Shown: positions 22,696 to 36,700 of the stretch, one piece after another
How the letters are laid out: each line of letters starts with the position of its first letter
Position numbering within the stretch: the first letter of the stretch is position 1
Source of the DNA: Obelidium mucronatum
Taxonomy: Eukaryota > Chytridiomycota > Chytridiomycetes > Chytridiales > Chytriomycetaceae
Direction: 5' to 3'
Assembly (NCBI GenBank): GCA_025765595.1
Contig: JAIVFH010000059.1
Span: 62,001 to 126,000 of the forward strand
DNA length: 64,000 nucleotides
Translations under genes and position numbers: made by a program
Notes under the pieces: model-generated
What the model was told of the DNA's origin: nothing
The model's database searches: none
Seen by the model: only the letters and a program-made list of their open reading frames with translations

Positions 22696-24616
22696 ATGGG
22701 AAACAAGCTGTCTTCTGAGATATTGCATGCCCGAAACTGTGAAGAACTTGATCTGACAAAATGGGAAGGAGTTGGACTCAAGATGCTGCCGCCGAAAATC
22801 AAGAATTGTAAGAAACTTTTGCGCCTTGTGCTCAAGGAGAACCAATTGATCGACCTGCCACCTGAGTTGGGTATGAATTTATCCTCTCAAGAAACCATTT
22901 TTTAATGTTCAGAGTATAGGTCTGCTTGACTCCCTGGAGAGTCTTGACATTTCTCACAACAACGTTAACCAGTTTCCTCTGGCGTTACCTCAGTCGCTTA
23001 AAGAAATGAAGGCCTCCCATAATAGATTGTTTTATTCCTTGATATCACCAAAAATTGGAGAACTGCAGAACTTGAGAAGCCTCGATCTTTCTTTTAACCA
23101 ACTCGAACTCATTCCGGACGAAATTGGAAACCTCCAGAATTTAAAGAATCTGAATCTTCAAAACAATGATCTTAAGGTGATTTTTTTCCGCGAAAGTTAA
23201 TTGTAGCTTCAATTACTAATAATCGTGATTTGTCAGGTCGTTTGTTTGGGCCTCACGAACTTACATTCCTTGGAAACATTGAATTTCGGCCACAATAAAG
23301 TATCGAGGCTACCGGCTGAAATCACAAATCTAACTAAGCTTATAGTATGTTTGACTGGTTTGCAAACATTTCTTTAAATACTTCTTTAGGAATTTGACAT
23401 TCAACACAATATCATTGCCAAGCTACCGGAAAATATAGGATTGCTTATGAGCTTGAAAAGATTTTCCCTTGGCCACAATATTATTCGCAGACTACCAGAC
23501 TCATGTTTGTCATGTCGGCACCCAAAACAGCAGAACGTTGACTGCATTTTCTTACAGGCGGTGATCTCATACATTTAGAAGATCTCGAAGTTCAAGAAAA
23601 TAGGCAACTGGATGAAGTCCCGCTTTCGCTTCAAAAAATTCGAGGACTCAAGAGAGTTCTCATTTATGGCACCAAAATCGACACAATTCCATTAGCTATC
23701 AAAACATGGACTCATTTACAAGACTTGATTGCAAAAGATAATGGATTGATAGAAGATTTGCCAAATGTTATTGGAAATCTCTCCAGTTTGCGGAAATTGG
23801 ATGTCAGCCAATGCTGCATATGCCGATTGCCTGAACGTCTAAGTGAGCTGAAGATGTTGCAATACTTGGATATGAGTAAGAATCAATTGAAATCACTGGC
23901 CTTTCCAACATCTTTTGAAAGGTTGGAGTCCTTGACCCGTTTGTTTTTGGGGTGAGTTTCCTTTGTGGTACAAAAATAAGCAGACTAAAGCAGACTAACA
24001 AATTGTTTTTTTAATAGATCAAATAGTTTAGAATTCATTCCGATTAATATTTGCTCTCTTCCCAATTTAACGGAGATCGACATCAGCAATAATGTTTTGA
24101 CGCGTTTGCCAGACGAAATTGGACAGCTGACAAAGCTGAAACGTATTTTTGCAAATTCAAACAAAATGACGTCGCTCCCTTCGTCTATTGGGTTTACATC
24201 TTTTTTTTTCTTCTTTGTTTGGGTAAAACGCTGACCACCAAAAATACGACAGGAATCTCCATGATCTCATTGTACTGGAAGTACGCTCTAACTTGCTGAA
24301 TAGCATTCCCAGTGAAGTTGGTAACATCTGTGGGTTGATGAAGCTGGATATAAGCCAAAACCGTTTGAACTTCATGCCTTGTGAACTTTGTCGATTATTA
24401 CAACTCACGGTAGATGCTTTTCTATTTTTCTTACAAATTCCTTAACAGAAGCGTTATTAGACCTTTGAAGTAAAGGGGAATCCATGGAATGATCCTCCAC
24501 AACACATTATCACGCTTGGAACAAGTGGAATATTGCATTACTTGGAGGAGCAAAAACAACAAAAGGCAAAGGGGGAGGACATAGCGAATGGAAGGAAAAG
24601 TTCGTTGGGATTTTAA
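22696..24616 (+). CDS. Leucine-rich-repeat protein, probable N-myristoylation
   Basis: Starts MGNKLSS, a classic N-myristoylation signal (Gly2, Ser6), so membrane attachment is likely. It then has about 16 LRRs of the short SHOC2/Ras-suppressor type, with the LxxLxxLxLxxNxLxxLPxxIG pattern, for example LRSLDLSFNQLELIPDEIG and LTEIDISNNVLTRLPDEIG. Ends FEVKGNPWNDPP plus a Lys/Gln-rich tail. Introns near 22870-22920, 23175-23237, 23345-23390, 23505-23560, 23952-24018, 24190-24250 and 24410-24460. It probably acts as a signalling scaffold; the partner is unknown. The start follows the RING gene stop by 61 bp on the same strand. Confidence 0.8.
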
Positions 24617-24639
24617 GATATTGTAGAGGAAGAAAACAG

Positions 24640-25340
24640 TCAATTGATTCAATTGCTTGATGGCATTTTTTGCTGTCGTATCCGATAACTGATCGCCTTC
24701 AACATGTAGCGTGCTCATTTTTCTGAGCGCCTCAAAACATGATGGAATCGATCCCGCGAGTCCATTTGCTGAGATTTTGAGTATCGAACGTTCACAGAAG
24801 GACCCAATTGCGTTAGGAATGGACCCCGTCAACTGATTTTGAGAAAAAGTCCCAGTACTTCAGGCTATTCATTTTCGCAACGGAGTCAGGAATCATTCCA
24901 GTCAACTTGTTGGTCCACGAAGTTCAACATTTTCCAACCACGGAGCTGTTTTGCCGAGAGTTCCATCTCTGTCAGCATCGTCAACTCTCCAAAACTAACA
25001 GGTATCACTTCAGAAAGCATATATCCCCATAATTTCAAGCTTCTCAATTGGACAAGCTTTCCCATGATGATGGAGGAATATCTCCAGAAAGCCTGTGTCC
25101 ACTCAGATCTAGTTCTTGCAATTCAACAAGACACCCTACAATATAGGGAATAGTCCCTGAAAGATGGAAACTCCTCAGAATCCATATGAAAGGTGGAAAC
25201 TCCTCAGAATCCATATGAAAGGTGGAAACTGCTCAGAATCCATAATCTCAGCGGTTTGAGTTCACCCAGTGTACAAGGGATTCGACTGCAACGCAATTGC
25301 CACTTCCACTTCACATTGATTTCAGTGATTTGATGCTTGC
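24640..25340 (-). pseudogene. Remnant of an LRR gene of the LxGxIP (plant-receptor-like) type
   Basis: On the minus strand, pieces in different frames each give LRRs of about 24 residues with the L-x-G-x-IP pattern: ELQELDLSGHRLSGDIP, then MGKLVQLRSLKLWGYMLSEV, then LTGMIPDSVAKM and NQLTGSIPNAIGSF, then NGLAGSIPSCFEAL. Frame changes fall near 25075 and 24930, and stops interrupt the alternatives, so no intact product is possible. A further weak piece (IPCTLGELKPLRLWIL) lies near 25270. This LRR class is unlike that of the neighbouring functional LRR gene. Confidence 0.65.
25157..25245 (+). repeat. Tandem repeat, about 29 bp, three copies
   Basis: The unit GAAAGGTGGAAACTCCTCAG plus AATCCATAT occurs three times in a row with two or three differences. 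It lies within the LRR pseudogene and accounts for some of its frame disruption. Confidence 0.8.
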
Positions 25341-25658
25341 AGAACGACGGGAGAGCGGATCGATAGCCATTCTTAACAACATAATAGCATTCTCCTTATC
25401 GAGCGCAGTCTGCTTCTTGCTAATCGGCGGAAACTTTTGGAGATTCGATCAGGCAAAAGGAGTTGAGGCCAAGTAAGCGTCAAAGGTCTTTTAGAGAAGT
25501 CTGAATTTGACTTTCTTTGGTTCGATGCAACTGAAGATTCCATCAACGATTTCTGGTGGGCAGTAAGACCATCATTCCTTCGAATAGTTACACATGGAAT
25601 CACCGAAGTTTATTGGAATTTGAAAATCGGTGCAATGAAAGAAGAGGGATGAAACAAT
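25341..25658. other. Spacer, no gene assigned
   Basis: Upstream side of the LRR remnant. A minus-strand ORF of 76 aa (25373-25603) is basic and Ser-rich, without LRR features. One plus-strand frame near 25365-25430 is hydrophobic. Nothing is convincing as a gene. Confidence 0.35.
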
Positions 25659-26916
25659 TCAAAAGATGACATCTGGATCTTCCTCATACTCGCTCATAAT
25701 ATTTCTAGCGCTTGAGTCAGAGGAGTCATTAGTGGTCAAGCCTGTTTTAGACAGAAAAATGTTGATTAACAAACAGAAGTTAAGAACTATTCGCTGATTA
25801 CCTCCAGCTTCTCTGATTGCGTCTTCAATTTCCTTTCGAATCTTCTTTTTGGCTTGGATTTTCTTGAGTCTGAAGAACTCTTCACGATCCATTTCATCCA
25901 GTTCAGATTGAACGTAGTGGATAGTGTTTTCGATTTTGGGAATAATAACGTGTTCAATAGCATTCACACGGCGATTAGTGATCTTGATGACTTCATCCAA
26001 AATGACGAAGGCAGTCTGGTTTAAGAGTTTAGATTTATCCACACAATTCCACAGGTATCAACCAAACCTGCAACGATGCAAGTTGAACTAAGACATCAAC
26101 AGCCTTCTGATAGGTTTCCTTGCATTTTTGAATTTGCTGGCCACCACGACCCAAACCTGTAAGCTCAAACGCTGAAGACAAGGATGTGAGTATTTTACCA
26201 CACACAAAAAGCAAGGCTACCATTTTGGCCATCCACGTGCAAGTCAAACGCTGGAAGCTGAACACCTGAAACATTCTCCGTTTTTGCCTTCACTTTTAAT
26301 TGAGCCACTTTAGCGCTTTCACGCACTTGATAACTTGTGTACGCGTTAAAGTTTGCATCCAAATTCTTAGGCCATACCTGATGTCGCCTGTGCTGTACTT
26401 GACTTCAGCATACGAAAATGATGCAACTTGCATAACTTTTCCCATCTTTCTTTTGGCCTATGAAGCGAACGACAAGATTTGTACCAGTTTGGACAAACGA
26501 CCTCCAACACAAACCTCATCGATCTTCTTCACAATTTCTCTGAATCGACGCGTCAAAGCTTCACTTTTTCTTTTAAGGAGAGAGTGTCCCGTGTTTGCAC
26601 CTTTGAGTCTGTTCTTGAGCATCGTCAAGGCCCTACGAGTTGAGGTGGAACAGTGAGTTTGTTTGTAACAATGCCAATTCAATCAGAGCCAGCATCAGGA
26701 TTAAATCAGTGTGATTTAATCGGAGGGATCTGCTCCTGCTTGTTTTGCAGGGAGACCGACAGCAGCGATCGCCCTTTTCACATCCGACAACACCATCTCG
26801 CGTCACTGATACACGCAAGGTCGATACACAGCCCCATCTAGATTTATAGTTACAGCAGGTGGCAGCTAATCTTACATGCGGGTGGGGAAGACAGACAAGC
26901 GTGCTCCAGTACCCAT
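25659..26916 (-). CDS. VMA8: V-type ATPase subunit D
   Basis: Central-stalk subunit of V1 that couples ATP hydrolysis to proton pumping at the vacuole and endosomes. The first exon (26876-26916) gives [14 protein letters not shown]; a 243-bp intron (26633-26875) splits that Met codon. The next exon continues [22 protein letters not shown], the conserved N-terminal helix. Further on come [34 protein letters not shown] and [18 protein letters not shown], all typical. The C-terminal exon is short and acidic ([11 protein letters not shown]). Length and order match the family. Confidence 0.92.
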
Positions 26917-27005
26917 ATTTTGAGATGACGATGCAGAAACAAACAAATATTATATAATAGGAATTAACTGGAATTAACTGGGAATTAACAAATGCATTTT
27001 AACTT

Positions 27006-29757
27006 TCACTTTTTGTGAGAAGGAATTCCATACGAAGCAAGACGTTCGGAAGTAACACCACCCTTCATACTGGTTGCCCCCGACAGTTTCACAGCTTTCT
27101 TCTTGCCGCCTTCTTTTTTCTCCTTGGGCTTGGTAGCAGCTGCAACAGCAGGTTTCTTCTCCGCTTTTCCTTGTGTTTCCACAACTGATGCGACACCTTC
27201 TTCGTCCTCATTGGCTTCCACATTGCCCTCCCCACCTTCACCACCAGCAGCTTTCTTTGCCCTCTTCATGGCTTTCTTTGCTGCCTGACCCAACCTCTTC
27301 TCTTCCATCTCAGCCTTCTTTTTCTTCTCTCGCTTGTCGTTCTCCCATTCTTCAAGAGTCTTTCCAACTTTTGCAGCTTCCAAGGAATCCCGGAGTTTCT
27401 TCATCTTCTTCTTTTTGGTTTTGGACCAAATTTCTTTGTCACGCTTTTTGCGCTGTTCAGGTCGGAAGGGAGCAATGTGCTTCAAAGGGACGTAGTCATT
27501 CAGAGCATTGTCAGGTGCCATCAAGATTTCCACTGCAGTTAGGCCGTAATCCTCTGGCTCTACTTTTCTGTATTTAAATCGTGTTGCTAAATCCCCAATC
27601 TATTTTTTTTTAGTACTATGATCATATTTATCAGATACGTTTGATAACGAACCATATCTTCATGATCAAGAGCGAGGTATTCATCGAGATATTGATCCAA
27701 AGATTGCGCAGCTGCAGACTCTTCTTTGGCGGCCTTCTTCTTTTCCTTCAGTTCTTTTTTCTTGTCTTTTTTGCCTTAAAATAAATTGCCGTTAATCATT
27801 TGGAATCAGCAAAAGTTGAACGTACTTTTTTTCCCTGTAGGTTGCTCCTCTTCTCCATAATATTCCCCCCCAGGCAAATAATCCGCATCCATGATAATAT
27901 CCTCCTCTTCTTCTGGTTCGTCGTTGTATTCACCTTCCGCCTTTCTTTTCCGCTTTTTATCCTTCGCTTCGAGCTTCCTCAGCTTCTCCTCTTCTTCTTG
28001 TTGTGCCAAAAGCGCCAAGCGATCAACCGGTTTGGCCACTTGTAATACTTTTCCTTCTCCAGCTTTTGGTCCCAACCCGCGGTCAACAAGGCCTTCCAAA
28101 TCAAAATCACGTTCGTCGATAAGTCCAGCAATAGGTGGTGGTCCATTGTCGATATCGTCATCATATTCAGCATATTTGTCGTCATCCAAGTCAAGTCCGT
28201 CGTCAAATTCCGGCTTCATTAGCGCCCCATTCTCTTCGTAAGTTTCATAATATTCCTCGTTGAAGCGATCAGCCATCATTTGATCGAATTTGCTTGGATC
28301 AAACTCTTCATCCAAATCAACCTCCTTGAACGCAGATGCATCAGTTCCAGCAACATCAGCAATTTTTTGAAGTTTAATTCGAAGTTCTTCCTTTTTCAGA
28401 TTTTTCAGACGCTTAAGTTCCTCCTCTTTGGCCTTTTTCTCTTCCGCTTTACGCGCCTTCAACGCAGCTCTCTTGTCGGCACGAGTTGTGCTTTTGCGAC
28501 GCATTGTATCTTCAATGATACGGGAAAACGTTTCAATATTGGCCCCATCCCTAAATTTTTTCATTTGTTACAGCAGAAAGTTGGATCTCTGGAAATGTAC
28601 TTACGCCTCTTCAAACCGAAAATTGTACGCATGCTCGAACCGATCAGCTTCGTCCTCTCCTGCTTCATCTTCATCAATGTGTTCATCGCGTACAATTTGT
28701 TCATACGTCGGAATCGCATTTTCGTCCGCATCTTCATCAACCCATTGCTTGTTGAGGATGAAGTCCATCAAGAACTTCTCACTTGGGTCAACAGCTGCAT
28801 TTTCCTCTGTCCATTCTTCCAAGACTCCGTCTTTTTTGATATTCTCGAGCATAAAAGTCTTATAGTCAGCTTCTTCTTGATCGATTTCAGCTTTGCTCTT
28901 TTGGCGAACAGTAAAGAGTCCTTCGTCGTCGTTTGAGTCCGCTTTTGGAAACAACTCATCATCATCTTCATCGTCATCGCCGATTGCCAGCTTGAATGAC
29001 TTTTTGAGTTCTTCTTGCTCTTCAAGGTAGGATTTTGTGATAGGTTGAGAGTCATCTTCAACATCTTGAGTCTCTTCATCCATATCTCCGCCATCAAGTA
29101 ATCGTTGCCGATGATAATCTTTCAAAGTGACTTTTTTCCCTTGTGCCTTCTTTCCTTCCTGCTTCTCCTTCCACGATTCTTCTGACTGCTTGAGAGTGTC
29201 CTCTATGGAAACCAGCTTGTCAAATAACAACTCATCCGCGACAGCAACCCTTACCAGAGAAAAATACTTTCTTTGGATCGTAAATTTCAGGTTTCTTCGA
29301 GCGAATGATTCCAATTGTTTTCAGAATCTGTAGATCCAACTCCTTGGTGAGGAGTTCTCCATTCTCGTCTTCTTCTTCGTCTGATTCTGAGTCAGAAGCG
29401 TCATCTTCCTCATCGTAACGGTCACCATAGCGGTCCTTGACTGCGGTTGGTGTGAGATCAAAACATGGTAATCAAAAATCCGAACAACTCACGGAAGCTG
29501 ATTTCTTCGGCCTTTTTTCGCTCCTCATACTTTTGCGCAAAGGACTTATTGATGCTGAATTCTGCGTTTGTGTCCTCTTCGATGTCGCTGAGGTCCATTG
29601 TGACAATGTCCGTGTTGGACACTGGTTCCAGTTCTGGCTCCGACTCAGAGTCCGAGACCGCAGCTACTGGAGCAGATCGGGTGCGGCTTGGAACTGGAAT
29701 CATATTGGGATTGTCCGCGTCATCATCATCATGCTTCTTTCCTTTCCCTTTCTTCAT
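27006..29757 (-). CDS. KRI1: Ribosome-biogenesis protein Kri1
   Basis: Nucleolar factor needed for 40S (18S rRNA) maturation, partner of Krr1 in yeast. The first exon starts MKKGKGKKHDDDDADNPNMI and includes FAQKYEERKKAEEI. Middle exons hold many acidic clusters (GDDDEDDDELFPKAD). The Kri1 signature RRKSTTRADKRAALKARKAEEK leads to LKRLKNLKKEEL. The Kri1 C-terminal domain appears as AVEILMAPDNALNDYVPLKH, then a Lys-rich tail (KKKKMKKLRDSLEAAK) and GIPSHKK. Introns lie near 29430-29495, 29225-29265, 28565-28605, 27780-27825 and 27600-27650. Family assignment is firm; an exon edge near 29250 is uncertain. Confidence 0.88.
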
Positions 29758-29928
29758 TTTTGAGAAGAAAAAAAGAAATAAAGCGATTGACCCCTTCCGG
29801 GAAAACGCGATTTCTGGCAGGACTTCTCGCGTGAAAGAACAAGATAATTCAGAGGAAGTTAAGACGGCTGAGCATTCTAATGTTGGAATTGCTGATCGTT
29901 GATTATTGTTCGAGCAAAAACTTTGAAA

Positions 29929-30078
29929 TTATTTCCACCAATCAAATTTCTCGCGTGCATTCATTCCTTCTACGGCTTCTTCTGGCCTCGGTGGTCTTTT
30001 CGTAGAGACAATTTTTGTCTTTATTTCTCTGGTACTGCTCTGTCTCACTCTTCGCTTCTCTTCGTCCGACGCTGCCAT
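29929..30078 (-). CDS. Possible micropeptide of 49 aa
   Basis: Short highly charged ORF starting MAASDEEKRRVRQSSTREIK and ending AREKFDWWK. It lies alone between KRI1 and the CaM-kinase gene, on the strand opposite the kinase and overlapping its 5' leader. An in-frame ATG nine bases upstream is also possible. The composition looks like a disordered charged protein with a Trp-Trp-Lys end, unlike random AT-rich ORFs here. I do not recognise it, and it may be chance. Confidence 0.3.
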   Translation of the reverse strand: MAASDEEKRRVRQSSTREIKTKIVSTKRPPRPEEAVEGMNAREKFDWWK

Positions 30079-30147
30079 TGTAACCATTATTTCACAATAA
30101 CACAGTGTAGGAATCAAGGCAAGCAACAAGAACCCTCAGCACCACAT

Positions 30148-32418
<2,271 letters not shown>

Positions 32419-32645
32419 GTCTTGAAAAATCCATTTGTGCTACATTGAGTGAGAATGGGTTTTTTGTGTGTGTCTGTGTGCTTGTGTTTGTCTTGTGTGC
32501 GTGTGTTTTATGTGTGTGTTTTTGTTTGTGCGGGTGCAATTCTATGTGTTCGTGTGTGTTGGGGGAGGGAACAGGTTTATTGTGTTTAATTGACTGGAAA
32601 TAAGAGCATGACAACAAAAAAGAAATATTGCTTGATGAAGCCGCC
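32419..32645. other. GT-rich 3' flank
   Basis: Between the convergent stops of the CaM-kinase-like gene and the promethin-like gene. It is rich in TGTGTG (32460-32560) and probably forms the kinase 3' UTR, since UG-rich elements often lie downstream of cleavage sites. Confidence 0.5.
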
Positions 32646-33639
32646 TCATTCTTCCTTCGCACGAGTGCGAATAGCGGAAAACTTGAGTTTGTTCAAGAGA
32701 GGCCAAAGTTGTTGCTGCTGGGCAAAAATGAAGGCAAGAGCACCAGCGCAGGTGAGCAAAAACAACTCAATTGGAACAAGAAACAAGAGCCCAAGGAACA
32801 TGAGTCCGATTTGAAAAACAGATACACATGCGATGGCAACAGTTGTTGACGAAACAAATCCAAGAAAGGCAAACGCGACAAATACAGACACTGGAATGGC
32901 ACTGAACGCAAAAGATAACAGGAGCCAAGTCTTGACCATTGGGTGGCTGTCCAAGTGTGCTTTTAAGATTGGACTGATGTTAACAACCAGCTTTTGAATT
33001 GATTGAATTGAAGCTGTAATGCAATCAAAAAAAGCCTGAATATCATAACATTAGCCAAGAAAGCTGCACGAAGAGCTTAGAAGTACCAACCTTTGCTTGC
33101 AAGTTCAACTCAATTCTTGCGATCTCCAAGTGCTCCTGTAAGGATTGATTCTTTTGCACTAGTGACTGTCCTACAGATTTCTGGGACTCAAGGTTGATTC
33201 TTGCACTGATGTGCAGAGGGGTTGATTGTTGAATGTAGTGGTTCAAATCCACGCGTTCCACTTCTGGCGCCTTCGGCTTTTGGACCGGGTACACTAACTG
33301 CTCGCTAACTTTTGCCAGAGAGTCGGTGGAGCAGGAAGTTCCGCAAGCTGATGCTTGGTCGTGTTCAATGGTGCTTGGCTCCTTCTTGAAACTTGAACAT
33401 GGCTCTGGGCTGATTGACTCAACCGCCGTAGTCACTTGCTCACTCTCTTCATCTTCCTCTTCTTCATCCATGGTCAGAATAATGTCCTCATCATCGGTGG
33501 AGAAGTTCAAAGGCCCGTTGGCGATCGGGGATTGTGGCGGCGAGCTGAGCATTCTCTGAGCCGATTCTGGTGCCTTCAACTGATTGTCAGACGTCTTTTG
33601 GCCATCAATGGTGGAGACTGGGGAACGGTTGCCAAGCAT
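32646..33639 (-). CDS. Promethin/LDAF1-like membrane protein
   Basis: Two exons (33091-33639 and 32646-33035), about 310 aa. The first half is disordered and acidic (TMDEEEEDEESEQV), then a helix (KNQSLQEHLEIARIELNLQ). The second exon holds a compact hydrophobic region of about 100 residues with two hairpin-like segments (TWLLLSFAFSAIPVSVFVAF and IGLMFLGLLFLVPIELFLL), followed by a basic end. This resembles promethin/LDAF1 (Ldo in yeast), which works with seipin at lipid-droplet formation sites in the ER. The match rests on hydropathy pattern and the SAIPVSVFV-type motif only. It could be another ER hairpin protein. Confidence 0.5.
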
Positions 33640-33740
33640 GTTTTTTTTTGGGGGTATGAAGAAAAAGAATACAATCGTGACGCACGCGAAACCCAAAAGA
33701 AAAAAAAATAAAACATATATATTTATATTCATATTAGATT

Positions 33741-36700
33741 TTAGATACCGCCCGCATTGGGGACATTAACCGCCCGCTTTTGGATAATTGCAATTTCTGC
33801 TGCATTAATGGTGTCTTGGATCACATCTGCCAAAACCTCCTGATAAGTGTTTTCCCGTACCAACTCCAGTTCATACTCCAAATTCTTCCATTCATTTTCA
33901 TCATCTTTGACTTCTTCAATCAACATGGTATCAAGATTTTCCCCGTATATTTCAGAATAAGCAGTCCATCCTGACACTGCCTTCTTCACCTTTTCTTTCA
34001 ACTCTTGCAGAGTAACAGGACGAGGCGGGAGTACGGCCATCATTCCTCGTTTCTTTATGGATCCCGTGAATGCCGCCGACACACGGTTGTCTTTACCAAA
34101 TGTAGAGTGCAAACTAAATATGTCCTCCATTGATTCTTGCATGGCTGATAAGAGAAGGGCATATCTGGATTTCAGTGCATAGTCCAGGTGTTCATCGCCC
34201 ACCAACTCCTGAATCACTGTTGAATCAAACTGTGGCAAACAGTCATAACCAAGAGAAGACTGGGCTTGTGGAAGGCGCTGAAGCAGCAAATCAACAAACT
34301 CATCTGCAAATTGAGTGCTGGTCAACGGAATCCCTGCTGACAATAGCATAGTCAGGGAGGTCGACAAAGGCGCGGATGGCAGATCTGATACGGCAGTAGC
34401 TGAACCGATAGGAGTTCGAGTTTCAGAGGTTGTTGTTGATGAAACTTGAGGTCGAATAACTTCTTCCACCTCAGGAGGGGATTGCACAACTGATACCGAT
34501 CGTGTAACCTGTGCCAACTCTTCCAAGCTCGTCATATTTATCGCAGCAACTTCTTTTGACGTTGTTTTGTTGGGCAACAAGTTCTTGGTCAAAGCTACAG
34601 GTACAGATGGACGAAGTTCGGCAGCTTCGTCTAAATCATGCAATAATTCCTCAAACAGAAGATTTGCAATGCGATTTGCTTGTTCACTTAGATTATCCTT
34701 CGCTAATATAGGATCAGGAAGTGCGGCTAAAACTGGGGACATTGGTGGTCTTGTCGGTGATAGGGAAATAGTAATCACAGCTAAAGGGTTACTGTCAGCA
34801 CAACCGACAATGAAATAGGGAATAAAACTCACCATCAACGGATTCCTGTACCATATCCTTCAAAATTGAATCGGCGATATTGTCTGTTTGATTTTGCTCA
34901 ATTTGGTCAATTCCAGGGGCATCGTCTTCATGTGGTGAAGAAATGGATTTGGTTTCGATATCCACATCTTCAATCACTTTGCCTGAAACACTTTGTGACT
35001 CCAATGGTCCAGCCGCCACTTCTACGACGGCGTCACTCACAGAACCCACAGAACCTTCATCAACAAGAGAATCCTTTGCATTTACCAAATCTGTCAAATC
35101 ATGAGGAGCAGCAACCACTTCTTTCGTGTCGGCTTCTATTAACGAGCTCTCACCATCTGAAGAGGAACTTGGTATATCTTCCTCAATCTCTTCCTCCACG
35201 AAATTGACGACAGCAATTTCCTTAATTTCAGGCGCCTTTGCTTCTTCTACCCGAGACTCTGATACCTGCTTCTCCAAGTCCTTTCCAACATCCACCAGAG
35301 GTTCCAATATCGACTTGTCCGAGGTCTTTCCTTCTTCCGCTAGAGGTTCCTTCTCCGGATTATGCACTGGCAACTTCACACCGGCGGCAGCAGAAAGATT
35401 AGACGCATCATCCGATGGATTCTCTGAAACAAAGTCCTCCTCATACTCAATATCCTTTGATTCATTATCCAACAACCCAGTATCGTCGAGCTTAGGATGT
35501 TCAAGACTGGGTAATATGGCAACAACCTCCGCAGGCACAGGAACTGCCACAACAATCGGCTGCTTCTCAGACGAGAAATCATCTTCATATTGTACTTCTT
35601 CCTCCACTTCTTCCTCAATCTCTTCCTCAATTTCAGTATCAACGGCAATAGAAACGACTCCTTCAAACGTAGAGCCCTGTGGCAGAGAAACTGTGGGCTC
35701 CAGAGTCATTGGCTTTTGCGAAATTTCATCGTTTGTGAAATCATCTTCATATTCATTGCTGTTGGCATCAGTCGAAGCTACAGCGATTGGAACCGAGGCG
35801 GGTACCACAACAGAAGATGTTCCACTTGAATACATACTTCCCGCATAGGATGAAATATCATCGGCTACCGGAATAGAAGTAGCCTTGGGAACGACACCCG
35901 CGCTTTCTGGGTTCGATGCCTTTGTGCTGCTTGCCCTTCCTCCAAAAGAAGAAACTGAAGCGCTACCACCATAAGACGAAATGTCTTCTGCCACAACCGC
36001 AGAAGCAGGAAGAACGGATGCAGCCGACGCAACGACATTATTCGCCGAATGTGACCCATGAAAAGACGAAATATCATCACTCATTGCCGTTTGAATATCT
36101 TCCACAATCTCATCAACTGCAGGATCCGCCGCAGCTGTTACTGGCAAACCATGCGCTGTTCCACTTGGCTTCGAAATTGAACGTTGAGTGGGAGTAATCA
36201 AATCAACCTCTTTGGTTGTCTCGGCAGGGCTTTTCAATGTTGATCCAGCAACAGCAGCAACACCAGCAGTAGTGACGACAGGAATAACGGGCTCCTGGAT
36301 TTCACGCTCGGTTTTGGTAATTGCAACTTCCAGTTCCTGTGTTTTTTTTTTGAGCCCAGATTTTCTTACAAAAAAAAAAAAAAATAAGGTCAAACCTGAA
36401 TCTTCTTCAACAACGCGTCTTCCTGCTGTTTTCGATGAATAGATTTAGCCGCCTTGACTTGTTCCTTCTTCTTCTGCATCAATTGCTTCATCTTGGCTTC
36501 CTTCTCTTCCAACTCAGATTGAAGCCTTTGCAATCGCTCGATTGCTTCAATACTCTCCTCATCTGACACAAAACAATAAACAAAAAAAAAAAAAAAATCA
36601 GCAAACTTGGGTGTCCAATGAAAAATGGTGTTCAAAAACAATTGCAGAAATACCATGCGAAATATTCGGGTCAACCGTTGAATATGCAACAGCAGCAGCA

